Assembly (NCBI GenBank): GCA_000688615.1
Contig: JHVA01000001.1
Location: 3,658,001 to 3,722,000, forward strand
DNA: 64,000 nucleotides
Source of the DNA: Acidobacteriaceae bacterium KBS 146
GTDB taxonomy: Bacteria > Acidobacteriota > Terriglobia > Terriglobales > Acidobacteriaceae
Reading direction: 5' to 3'
This document shows positions 24,840-32,248 of the stretch, piece after piece (the stretch's first letter is position 1; every line of letters starts with the position of its first letter). The notes under the pieces were generated by a model, which did no database searches, had not been told where the DNA came from, and worked only from the letters and a program-made list of their open reading frames with translations. Both the position numbers and the translations under genes were made by a program.

Positions 24840-26054
24840 TCAAGCCACACCCGCACGGAAGGGAATCATCTTGCCGCCGCGCTGTGTTATCTCTAGAAAG
24901 TCGCTCCAAGCCTCCATCATTTTGGTTCGCGGCTCTAAATAGAGGGCGTGATTGTAGGCTGCGCTCACGGCATTACGCGGAGCGTGCGCTAGCTGTAGCT
25001 CTATGTGTTCGTGCGGCCATCCCTGCTCGTGCAAGATGGTGGAGGCCACCCCACGAAAGCCGTGTCCAGTATGGATACCGCCATAACCCATGCGCTTTAG
25101 CGCCAGCAGGATGGTGTTATTGCTCATCGGCTTGCTTTCGTTGCGTTCTCCGGGAAACACCAAATCATTGTTCCCGCTCAGATCCTTCAGCAGCGCAAAC
25201 ACATCAAGCGCCTGCCGGGAGAGTGGCACGATGTGGGGCGTCTTCATCTTCATTCGCTCGGCAGGAATATTCCACCTTGAAGCTTCCAGATCAAACTCTT
25301 CCCATCTGGCCCCGATCAACTCGCTAGTACGCACAAAGGTCATGGCCAGTAGCTTCATGGCCAGCCGGGTTATGTGCTTGCCCTGATAGATCTCAATCGC
25401 CCTCAGCAAGGCGGGAAGCTCTTTCGCATCCACACGGGCGTGGTTCTCTTTCTGCCTGGACTTGAGAATGTCACCCGGCTTGATATCGCTCGCGGGGTTA
25501 CGCTGCGCCAGACCGTGTGCCACGGCATAACGAAAGATCTGCCCCGTGGTTTCCAAGGCTCGCTTGGCAATATCGAGCTTGCCCCGGTCCTGAATGGCCT
25601 TAACCATAGCCACGATCTCAGGGGCTTGGATCTCCGTAATCAGACGATCACCGAGGGCCGGAAATACGTTCGTCTTTAAGCGACTCCATGTTGCTTTCAC
25701 ATGATGTGAACTGTTGCCGTCCTTCCAGTGCTCATGCCACTTGAAGGCGACCATGCGGAAAGGCAGTTCATTGCTTTCCCGGATAGCTCTCTTTTCAGCG
25801 TTGCGCTGCCCCATCGGATCGACACCGGAGGCTAGCATCCGCCGCGCGGAAGCGTGGAGTGCTCTGACCTCGGCTAGAGTCACCTCGGGGTACTGCCCGA
25901 AGCTCATCTTCTTTTCCTTGCCCTCGAAGCGATACTTCCAGCGCCAGAGCTTGCCGCCTGCCTTTGTCACCAGCAGGAACAGACCACCGGCGTCTGCCAT
26001 CTTGTAATCTCGATCGCCCGCGGCGGCCCTCTTGATCGCTGTATCCGTCAGCAC
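24840..26054 (-). CDS. Tyrosine recombinase/integrase (P4-like, DUF4102 N-terminus)
   Basis: The 404-aa phage-type integrase has the N-terminal DUF4102 fold (LTDTAIKRAAAGDRDYKMADAGGLFLLV...SFGQYPEVTLAEVR). A core-binding SAM-like domain follows, then the catalytic domain with Arg242 (RTSELIGARW), Lys near 271, His331 and Arg334 in HTGHGFRG, His357 and Tyr367 (AAYNHALYL). All catalytic residues are present, so it looks active. It lies next to tRNA-Pro and should insert the island into the tRNA 3' end. Confidence 0.95.
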   Translation of the reverse strand: MLTDTAIKRAAAGDRDYKMADAGGLFLLVTKAGGKLWRWKYRFEGKEKKMSFGQYPEVTLAEVRALHASARRMLASGVDPMGQRNAEKRAIRESNELPFRMVAFKWHEHWKDGNSSHHVKATWSRLKTNVFPALGDRLITEIQAPEIVAMVKAIQDRGKLDIAKRALETTGQIFRYAVAHGLAQRNPASDIKPGDILKSRQKENHARVDAKELPALLRAIEIYQGKHITRLAMKLLAMTFVRTSELIGARWEEFDLEASRWNIPAERMKMKTPHIVPLSRQALDVFALLKDLSGNNDLVFPGERNESKPMSNNTILLALKRMGYGGIHTGHGFRGVASTILHEQGWPHEHIELQLAHAPRNAVSAAYNHALYLEPRTKMMEAWSDFLEITQRGGKMIPFRAGVA

Positions 26055-26088
26055 TGTTTCCCTCGCAACTCAGGGAGCAGAATCAAAA

Positions 26089-26130
26089 GGCCCCCATACG
26101 CCGACGAGCGGGCCCCCACAAAGGCCCCCA
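26089..26130. repeat. GGCCCCCA direct repeats near right island end
   Basis: Copies lie at 26089-26096, 26111-26118 and 26123-26130, between the integrase start and tRNA-Pro. They match the repeats at the left end and are probable arm-type binding sites for the integrase. Confidence 0.65.
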
Positions 26131-26254
26131 GCAGAGCGTGGATTTCATAGTACATCGCCGGACAACGTTGGACAATTAACGTCGCTAAAGCCAGCTCATT
26201 CACTGGTTATATTGAATTATTTTGGACTGTGTGGGATGAGTTTGGATGGTTTGC

Positions 26255-26331
26255 TGGTCGGGGCGGAGGGATTCGAACCCCCGACCCTCTGCTCCCAAAG
26301 CAGATGCGCTACCAGACTGCGCTACGCCCCG
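26255..26331 (-). tRNA. tRNA-Pro(TGG), island insertion site
   Basis: Read on the minus strand, the acceptor CGGGGCG (from 26331) pairs with CGCCCCG, and the D-arm contains AGCGCAGTCTGG. The anticodon loop TTTGGGA gives TGG, the T-loop is TTCGAAT, the discriminator is A, and CCA is encoded at 26257-26255. The intact tRNA is kept because the island restores its 3' end; the duplicated 3' piece is at 7602-7619. Confidence 0.95.
26262..26279 (-). repeat. Right attachment-site repeat inside tRNA-Pro
   Basis: This 18-bp block is identical to 7602-7619 and covers the T-arm and acceptor 3' strand of tRNA-Pro. Together the two copies mark the island ends. Confidence 0.85.
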
Positions 26332-26372
26332 ACTCCTCCTAGTCTATCGCAGCCCTATGCGTCCTGTCGCAA

Positions 26373-26930
26373 TTAAAGCCACGTAGGGAAGTGGACGTCC
26401 ACGCCGAATAAAGCGTGCATAACGCCATTCGCGAGCCATGCGAGAAGGATCATGGGGATCAGCATCAGTACGGCCATCACGGCAAAGAGGATGATCAGAA
26501 AGACCCAGCTGTGGATGGTGTGTTTACGCGGCTCGTAGAGGCTTCCGGTCAGCAAGGCATAGTTGCGGCGGTTGGCGCGCCAGGCGATATCGAAGGCGTC
26601 TCCCAGCAGCGGAATGGTTCCTACAATCACTTCGATAACAACATTCGCCACCATGCGGGTGAGGACAACATAAGGAACACCGCGCATCCAGGCGCCGAAG
26701 ATGATCACGCAGGAGGCGATGCCGCCGAGGACGTCGCCGATGCCGGGAATCAGGCCGACGATTCCGTCCAGGCCAAAGCGGATCGAGGTACCCGGAATCC
26801 GGATAAAGTCGTCGAGGATGTGAGACAAGATATCGAGGTTCTCATCGTCGAAGACACCGCGGCCCTTGCGGGTGCGGGGAGAGAGAATTTCGGGCTGGGG
26901 GGGCGGCTGCATAAGGGGAGACTCGGACAA
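26373..26930 (-). CDS. DUF4112 membrane protein
   Basis: The 185-aa protein carries the DUF4112 signature [28 protein letters not shown] (about 40-68), followed by [54 protein letters not shown]-terminal membrane helix (about 145-170) follows. The proline-rich N-terminus is cytoplasmic and disordered. The family is widespread and uncharacterised. This is the first chromosomal gene beyond the island. Confidence 0.85.
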   Translation of the reverse strand: MSESPLMQPPPQPEILSPRTRKGRGVFDDENLDILSHILDDFIRIPGTSIRFGLDGIVGLIPGIGDVLGGIASCVIIFGAWMRGVPYVVLTRMVANVVIEVIVGTIPLLGDAFDIAWRANRRNYALLTGSLYEPRKHTIHSWVFLIILFAVMAVLMLIPMILLAWLANGVMHALFGVDVHFPTWL

Positions 26931-26982
26931 CGGCAGGATTTTCCTGCCTTCGCTAAGGGAATGCTACAATTGAAAACGATAC

Positions 26983-27058
26983 GGCGGCTATAGTTCAGTG
27001 GCAGAACGCCGCTCTGTGGCAGCGGATGTCGTGGGTTCGAAACCCACTAGCCGCCCCA
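26983..27058 (+). tRNA. tRNA-His(GTG)
   Basis: The acceptor GCGGCTA pairs with TAGCCGC, and the extra 5' G (26983) typical of tRNA-His faces a C discriminator. The anticodon loop CTGTGGC gives GTG, the T-loop is TTCGAAA, and CCA is encoded at 27056-27058. Confidence 0.95.
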
Positions 27059-27148
27059 AATTCTCCTTTCAATTCTTCGGAGATCTTTGCGGGCATTGAC
27101 CGTATCGCATATCCTTCTTACACCGTGTCCCGACCTGCGCAAGCTCCG

Positions 27149-27925
27149 ATGCCCGTGAGTGAAAGCGCCGAACTTGCAGCTTCCATGCGGCTCTTCGCAG
27201 GAACATCCGGATGGGCATATTCCACGTGGAAACCAGAGTTTTATCCCGAGGGTACGCCCGCGAAGCGTTTCCTGGAGTTTTACTCGAGGCAACTCAGCTC
27301 GGTTGAGGTAAATTACACCTTCCGTGCTCTGCCGACGGCAACCATGCTTGAGGGGTGGCTCGGGGCGACTCCGGAGTTCTTTCGTTTTAGCTTCAAGGCA
27401 CCTCAGAGAATCACGCATATCAAGCGTCTCGCCAACTGCGAGTCCGACGTCGCCACTTTTGTGTCGATACTGGAGCCAGTACGGCAGGCTGGCAAGCTCG
27501 GTCTCCTGCTGTTTCAGCTTCCACCCAATCTGAAGGCGGACGCGGGTCGATTGAGGAGCTTTCTTGCGGCTCCAGCGCTGACTGGTCCCGGCGCTCCTTC
27601 TGTCGCGTTTGAGTTTCGAAACGAGACCTGGTTCTCAGACGAAATATATGCCGTGCTCCAGGCGCACAATGCTGCTCTTTGCATTGCCGAAAGCGACGAG
27701 ATAGCGACCCCGAAGATACACACATCGAGTCGTTTCACCAGCTTCCGTCTGCGTCGCACAGGAGCCTACACACCACAAGAAATTGCTGCATTTGTAGATC
27801 GCTTTACTGCGCTTGCTGCGGAACGAGATGTTTACGCCTACTTCAAGCACGAAGATGAGCCGACCGGAGCGCTGAACGCGGTGGCCTTCCTCGAAGGCGT
27901 TGCCGGGAGGGTGCGGCGCTCGTGA
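27149..27925 (+). CDS. DUF72 domain protein (YecE-like)
   Basis: The DUF72 TIM-barrel-like protein shows LFAGTSGWAYSTWKPEFYPEG, SSVEVNYTFRALP, FRFSFKAPQRITHIKRL, LLLFQLPPNLKAD, VAFEFRNETWF and YAYFKHEDEPTGALNA. ATG 27149 is preferred because longer frames run back into tRNA-His. The length of about 258 aa is normal. Biochemical role unknown. Its stop overlaps the GTG of the next gene by 4 bp. Confidence 0.85.
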   Translation: MPVSESAELAASMRLFAGTSGWAYSTWKPEFYPEGTPAKRFLEFYSRQLSSVEVNYTFRALPTATMLEGWLGATPEFFRFSFKAPQRITHIKRLANCESDVATFVSILEPVRQAGKLGLLLFQLPPNLKADAGRLRSFLAAPALTGPGAPSVAFEFRNETWFSDEIYAVLQAHNAALCIAESDEIATPKIHTSSRFTSFRLRRTGAYTPQEIAAFVDRFTALAAERDVYAYFKHEDEPTGALNAVAFLEGVAGRVRRS

Positions 27926-28971
27926 GCAGCACGAACGAATCCATCGCGCACCATATCGCCCAGGTCGTCGAGTTTGTGCCACGCCGGTTCGTTGCAAGCG
28001 GGCATCTGCAGACCATCGTCGGCAACTTCCTGCGTCGTCAGGACTTGCTTCCAGAGGCAGAATCTGTCCTGGTCGAAGTGGCAGCTGGAACCGACGGGAA
28101 GTTGGGGAGCTGCGTACGATGCGACTGTCACTGGCAGCCGGAAGAGGTTCGCTCCGGGCGTCCGACAGCGATTATCGTCCACGGACTCGAAGGCTCTTCC
28201 AACTCGCAGTACGTGATCGGCAATGCCAACAAGCTGTGGCAAGCCGGGGCAAACATCATCCGCATGAACATGCGCAACTGCGGAGGGACTGAGGCGCTTA
28301 GCTCAACTCTTTACCACTCTGGTCTCTCTGGCGATGTAGATGCTGTCATGCGGCACTTCATTGATCTTTATGGGCTTACGTCCATCTCGCTGATCGGATA
28401 CTCCATGGGAGGGAATCTCGTTCTCAAGCTCGCCGGAGATCTGGGCCGATCGGCTCCACGTGCGCTGCGTTCCGTGATCGGAATCTCACCAGCCATTGAT
28501 CTCGGGCCTTCTGCCGACGCGCTTCACGCTCCGAAAAATCGTATCTATGAGATGAAGTTTCTCTACGCCCTGCTGGCGCGTTACCGGCGCAAGGTTGCGC
28601 TCTTTCCGAATGTCTACGATCCAGACAGGGCCGATCAGATTCGTTCCATCCGGACCTTCGATGAACGCATCACGGCGTTCTACTCCGGATTTACCGGGGC
28701 TGACGATTATTATTATCGAGCCGCCAGCGCTCGAGTTCTCGATGCGATTGCAGTGCCGACCTTACTTCTAAGTGCTGCGGACGATCCTTTCATCCGGTTG
28801 CTGCCGGAGAGCCGAGAGAAGATCGCCGGAAATCCCCGGATTACGTATCGAGAGAGTGCGCATGGAGGGCATTGCGCCTTCCTGGCTGCTCCCAACCCGG
28901 CGGCGAGTTACGACGGCTACTGGGCGGAGCACACTCTGCTTCGCTTTCTGCTGGAACATGCCGAAGTTTAG
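27922..28971 (+). CDS. YheT-like alpha/beta hydrolase
   Basis: The 349-aa hydrolase of the YheT/ABHD1-3 family has the FVASGHLQTIVGNFLRR start, TAIIVHGLEGSSNSQYV, RMNMRNCGG and the nucleophile elbow GYSMGGNL near residue 158. The acid is in SAADDPF and the histidine in ESAHGGHCAF. A GTG start overlaps the DUF72 stop (GTGA), implying one operon. Family members are esterases of poorly known substrate. Confidence 0.9.
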   Translation: MSSTNESIAHHIAQVVEFVPRRFVASGHLQTIVGNFLRRQDLLPEAESVLVEVAAGTDGKLGSCVRCDCHWQPEEVRSGRPTAIIVHGLEGSSNSQYVIGNANKLWQAGANIIRMNMRNCGGTEALSSTLYHSGLSGDVDAVMRHFIDLYGLTSISLIGYSMGGNLVLKLAGDLGRSAPRALRSVIGISPAIDLGPSADALHAPKNRIYEMKFLYALLARYRRKVALFPNVYDPDRADQIRSIRTFDERITAFYSGFTGADDYYYRAASARVLDAIAVPTLLLSAADDPFIRLLPESREKIAGNPRITYRESAHGGHCAFLAAPNPAASYDGYWAEHTLLRFLLEHAEV

Positions 28972-29103
28972 GTAAACGTCACATAGAGGGAGCGATAGCA
29001 GCGATCCACTTCGTCACACTTTTTGTTGGGGGTATCGCGGGGAGTACCTGCGCGAGTTTTCACCGTAAGCGCAGGTGGATGAGCCTCTTAAACTGAAGCT
29101 GCG

Positions 29104-31392
29104 ATGTCTGTGTGCAGCAAAATGCGTAAGGTCGGATTCTGGTGTGCCGTTTGTGCGGCTGGGTTGAGTTGTACCGCCGTTGCAGGTGCATCTACTTCGA
29201 AGACGAAGACGGCCTCCGCGGCCAGGCATGCGGTTGCGTTGTCTCCGTGGGAGAAGGCGACGCAGAGCCGCGAGGCCCTGGAGGCAAAGCCCGCGAAGGA
29301 TCGAACGCGCGAGGACTATCAGCGGACGCTCGAACTGTTTCGAGAGATCTACCATGAAAATCCGGGCAACAAATATGCTGCGGCGGCTGTGAACTCAGTC
29401 GCGGAGCTTCTGGCCGAGCAAGGGCGCGATCTGAAGGACGAGAAGAGCCTGAAGGACGCCGTCGGTCAGTACGAATTTCTGCGAACACAGTATCCGGGAA
29501 GCTCGTTTCGCGTCGGTGCTCTTCTGGCCGAGGGACAGATGTACGAGAACGATCTGCATGATCCGGCGACTGCACGAGAGAAGTACCAGTTGTTTGTAAA
29601 ACAGTATCCGGGCAGCTCGCGAACGGACGAAGCGAAGGCCGCTCTGGCTTCGCTGGACCGAAGTGCGGCAAGCCCGAAGGTCGCCAGGCAGGCACGCGAC
29701 CCAAAGGGCACAACCAGGCAGACGTCAAAGAGTGATCCGGTGCCGGCTCAACCCGTCTCGTCGCGCACCGATCCCGACTCTTCATTTGCTCCAATGCCGA
29801 CGACGGCAGCGGCAACCGAGACGACGCGGCGCAGTACGAACCGAAGAGCGATGCAACCGGCGGAGGTCATTCAAACTGCCGGGCCGTCTGACTCGCCCGA
29901 GAAGCAGCCTTCAATCTCCCACGTCGCGGCGACGGAAAAAAGACGAGGCGAACTGGCCCAGGTCAGCGGCATCCGGCACTGGTCGACCCCGAACTATACG
30001 CGTGTGGCGATCGATCTGGGGGATGATGTTACCTACGAAGCGGCGCGAGTTCCGAATCCTGATCGCATCTACTTCGACCTGCACGGGACGAAGCTGACTC
30101 AATCGCTGGTCGGCAAGACGTTTACAGTCACCGATGATGGATTCCTGAAACAGGTTCGAGCCGCGCAGTTCTCGAATGATGTGACGCGCGTGGTCCTGGA
30201 TGTGAACGATGTGACAGAGTATTCGGCATTTCTGCTTCCGAACCCGTACCGTCTGATCATCGACATCCACGGCAGCAATGTTCGATCTCAGGTCGCGGGG
30301 GACCGCGGGCCTACGCCACTTCCCGCTCCCGCGAAGGCGAGAGGAGAGAAGGTTCCTGCGCCCAGGACGGAGCCCGAGCAGGTCGCCACATCCCGGCATC
30401 CGGTTCCAGATTCGGTTGCGACGAGCAGCGCGGCAACGACGACCGATGTCGCGGATCTGAGTCATCAACCCGGCAAAGAAGAGGCGACGAAGCTTCCAAC
30501 CTCGAAGCCGATTGCGGTGGTCCCGACGAAGGCGGCAGGGAATCCTGCGTCCTCCCGCCGAATTCGTAGGAGGACGGAGACCGCGGAGTCGGCGGCGCCG
30601 GCTCGAGCCGCCGTTCCGACGTCCGACGGACAGACCTCGCTGGTGCGTGCGCTGGGGCTGAAGATCGGGAGAATTGTGATTGACGCGGGGCACGGCGGCC
30701 ACGACTCCGGAACCATCGGCGTGGATGGCCTGGAGGAAAAGGATGTTGTGCTCGATGTCGCGCTTCGTCTGGGCAGGCTGCTGCATGAGCGCCTGGGAGC
30801 GGAGATCATCTATACGCGCTCGGACGACACATTTATCCCGCTGGAGACGCGGACGGCGATTGCGAACAAGGCGCAGGCGGATCTCTTTCTTTCGATCCAT
30901 GCGAACTCTTCGCGAGATGCGACCGCGCGGGGCGTCGAGACGTACTATCTGAACTTCACCTCGCAGCCCGACGCGCTGCAAGTGGCTGCGCGTGAGAACG
31001 CCGTGAGCGATCAGTCGGTCTATCAACTGAGCGATCTGGTGAAGAAGATCGCGCTCAAGGAGAAGATCGATGAGTCTCGGGAGTTCGCAGCAGATATTGA
31101 GACGAATCTCTTCGCCGGTCTCGAGCGCGGCAATGAGGGGCTGAAGAACCGCGGAGTGAAGAAGGCTCCGTTTGTGGTCCTGATTGGAGCGAATATGCCT
31201 TCGATCCTGGCGGAGATCTCGTTTGTGACCAACCCCCGGGATGCCGAGCAGCTTCGGGAGCCGGAGTACCGACAACGCGTTGCCGAGAGCCTCTACAAAG
31301 GTGTAGCGAAGTACGAAGCTGGCCTCAGTGGGGCGAAGGCACCAGTGGAGCAAGCCCAAGCTGTCAGCCGGGGGACGTCCCCCGCCCAATAA
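29104..31392 (+). CDS. N-acetylmuramoyl-L-alanine amidase with TPR and AMIN domains
   Basis: The 762-aa exported cell-wall hydrolase has a signal peptide (about 1-28) and TPR-like repeats (about 60-195: YHENPGNKYAAAAVNSVAELL, QYPGSSFRVGALL, KQYPGSSRTDEAKAAL). Next come an AMIN domain (about 280-390, IRHWSTPNYTRVAIDL...), a Pro/Ala/Thr-rich linker and the amidase_3 catalytic domain from about 520. Zinc ligands are visible in VIDAGHGGHD, EEKD and LSIHANS; the end is FVVLIGANMPSILAEISFVTN. It cleaves the amide between MurNAc and the peptide during daughter-cell separation. The fused TPR region is an acidobacterial-style extension. Confidence 0.92.
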   Translation: MSVCSKMRKVGFWCAVCAAGLSCTAVAGASTSKTKTASAARHAVALSPWEKATQSREALEAKPAKDRTREDYQRTLELFREIYHENPGNKYAAAAVNSVAELLAEQGRDLKDEKSLKDAVGQYEFLRTQYPGSSFRVGALLAEGQMYENDLHDPATAREKYQLFVKQYPGSSRTDEAKAALASLDRSAASPKVARQARDPKGTTRQTSKSDPVPAQPVSSRTDPDSSFAPMPTTAAATETTRRSTNRRAMQPAEVIQTAGPSDSPEKQPSISHVAATEKRRGELAQVSGIRHWSTPNYTRVAIDLGDDVTYEAARVPNPDRIYFDLHGTKLTQSLVGKTFTVTDDGFLKQVRAAQFSNDVTRVVLDVNDVTEYSAFLLPNPYRLIIDIHGSNVRSQVAGDRGPTPLPAPAKARGEKVPAPRTEPEQVATSRHPVPDSVATSSAATTTDVADLSHQPGKEEATKLPTSKPIAVVPTKAAGNPASSRRIRRRTETAESAAPARAAVPTSDGQTSLVRALGLKIGRIVIDAGHGGHDSGTIGVDGLEEKDVVLDVALRLGRLLHERLGAEIIYTRSDDTFIPLETRTAIANKAQADLFLSIHANSSRDATARGVETYYLNFTSQPDALQVAARENAVSDQSVYQLSDLVKKIALKEKIDESREFAADIETNLFAGLERGNEGLKNRGVKKAPFVVLIGANMPSILAEISFVTNPRDAEQLREPEYRQRVAESLYKGVAKYEAGLSGAKAPVEQAQAVSRGTSPAQ

Positions 31393-31655
31393 TGTGCAAA
31401 GTCTTCTATTCAAAAGGCTTAGGTCTGGACTTCCTGTGTAAAGTCTTGAGAATAGGAGATTTAGCGGTAAAGTCTTGACGATAAAGGAATTGCTTCGTCT
31501 TCCTGGGTGATTGCGGTTTTCTGTTCTGTATTAAGAATAGCGGTTCGTGGAGACCGGATCGGCAGATTTAGTTGGCTTGGATTCAGTTAGATACGTGAAG
31601 TAGAGATTGACAGGCTTCTGGCCGGTGAGCGGCTGTTGGCCGTACTGGTGAAGAA

Positions 31656-31696
31656 GCAGATCCCTCCACTTCGCTGCGCTTCGGTCGGGATGACAC
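31656..31696 (+). repeat. Dispersed GATGACA repeat, short copy
   Basis: GCAGATCC...CGCTTCGGTCGGGATGACAC shares its two ends with the longer copies at 31978-32038 and 41038-41098, but lacks the middle. Confidence 0.5.
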
Positions 31697-31733
31697 TGTT
31701 GGAGGGGACGGTACGGTGTAGTTCGCTCTCTGG

Positions 31734-31782
31734 GAATGAGCCCACCTTAGGCGCGATGAGGCCGCGCCGAAGATGGGGCACC
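31734..31782 (+). repeat. GAATGAGCCCAC...GGGGCACC repeat, copy 1
   Basis: This copy shares GAATGAGCCCAC, GGCCGCGCC and ATGGGGCACC in the same order and spacing with 31863-31912. It is a small interspersed element of unknown role. Confidence 0.65.
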
Positions 31783-31862
31783 CTGCTGAAGCCGCTTTCT
31801 TGTGAGGATGGGGGTGGCAAGGCTGAAGCCATGTCCTTAACGAGACGCTTCGAGCTTTGCTC

Positions 31863-31912
31863 GAATGAGCCCACTCATGTCGCTGTAAGGCCGCGCCATG
31901 AATGGGGCACCC
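31863..31912 (+). repeat. GAATGAGCCCAC...GGGGCACC repeat, copy 2
   Basis: Second copy, 129 bp after the first. The outer blocks are identical, while the middle (CTCATGTCGCTGTAA) differs. Confidence 0.65.
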
Positions 31913-31977
31913 CGACTGCTGAGCGGTTGAGGATCTTATCGTTCCTCATGGAGCAAAGCCTTGAAGGAGAGAGGACC

Positions 31978-32038
31978 GCAGATCCTTCGACTACGCCTCT
32001 CGCGATGAGGCTGCGAGCGGCTTCGCTCAGGATGACAC
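31978..32038 (+). repeat. 60-bp dispersed GCAGAT...GATGACA repeat
   Basis: Aligns without gaps to 41038-41098, 9 kb away: GCAGAT-CTTCGACT, CTCGCGAT, then CTTCGCTCAG-ATGACA. An internal CCTC/GAGG inverted repeat could form a hairpin. It is likely a REP-like intergenic element. Confidence 0.65.
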
Positions 32039-32248
32039 TTTCTGGTTGAGTTCATGTTCTTGGAGTTTTTTTGTGGTTCTCTTTCGATGGCAGTTCTAAC
32101 GCGGGATGTCTTCATTCGGTTGTACCTTCCGGCGGGGGCCTCCGGATCGTTGAATCTGCGAGTAGGTCATCTGTCTGTTTGAAGGCCGGGCCGAATTGCG
32201 TAGAGTGGATCGGAGATCCAAACAACCTATTTCTGGGAGACATGCACG

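Larger units (their letters stand above)
7602..26279. mobile_element. 18.7-kb genomic island in tRNA-Pro (satellite-like backbone with defence cargo)
   Basis: The boundaries come from the 18-bp direct repeat, one copy inside an intact tRNA-Pro and one as a bare tRNA fragment. The integrase gene starts about 200 bp from the tRNA end. GGCCCCCA-like repeats lie just inside both ends (7669-7689 and 26089-26130) and are probably arm-type integrase sites. Gene content from right to left: integrase, unknown, AlpA-like regulator, two zinc-ribbon proteins, prim-pol plus helicase, terminase small subunit, broken serine recombinase, reverse transcriptase, relic of a second integrative element, type I R-M operon. 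No capsid, tail or large terminase genes are present. Confidence 0.85.
31393..32248. other. 856-bp intergenic region with dispersed repeats
   Basis: No convincing gene is present. It holds two copies of a 49-bp GAATGAGCCCAC...ATGGGGCACC repeat and two GATGACAC-ending repeats described separately. Near 31400-31470 an AAGTCTT element recurs. It behaves like a repeat-rich spacer upstream of the SelA-like gene. Confidence 0.5.

Noticed and set aside
29911..31413. 500-codon open frame on the minus strand
   Set aside because: It lies opposite the amidase gene, whose domains are clear. The long antisense frame comes from GC-rich codon bias and has an arginine-rich, non-protein-like sequence.
31393..32248. 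CRISPR array from the repeated blocks
   Set aside because: Only two diverged copies with unequal inner sequence, no regular spacer pattern and no cas genes.
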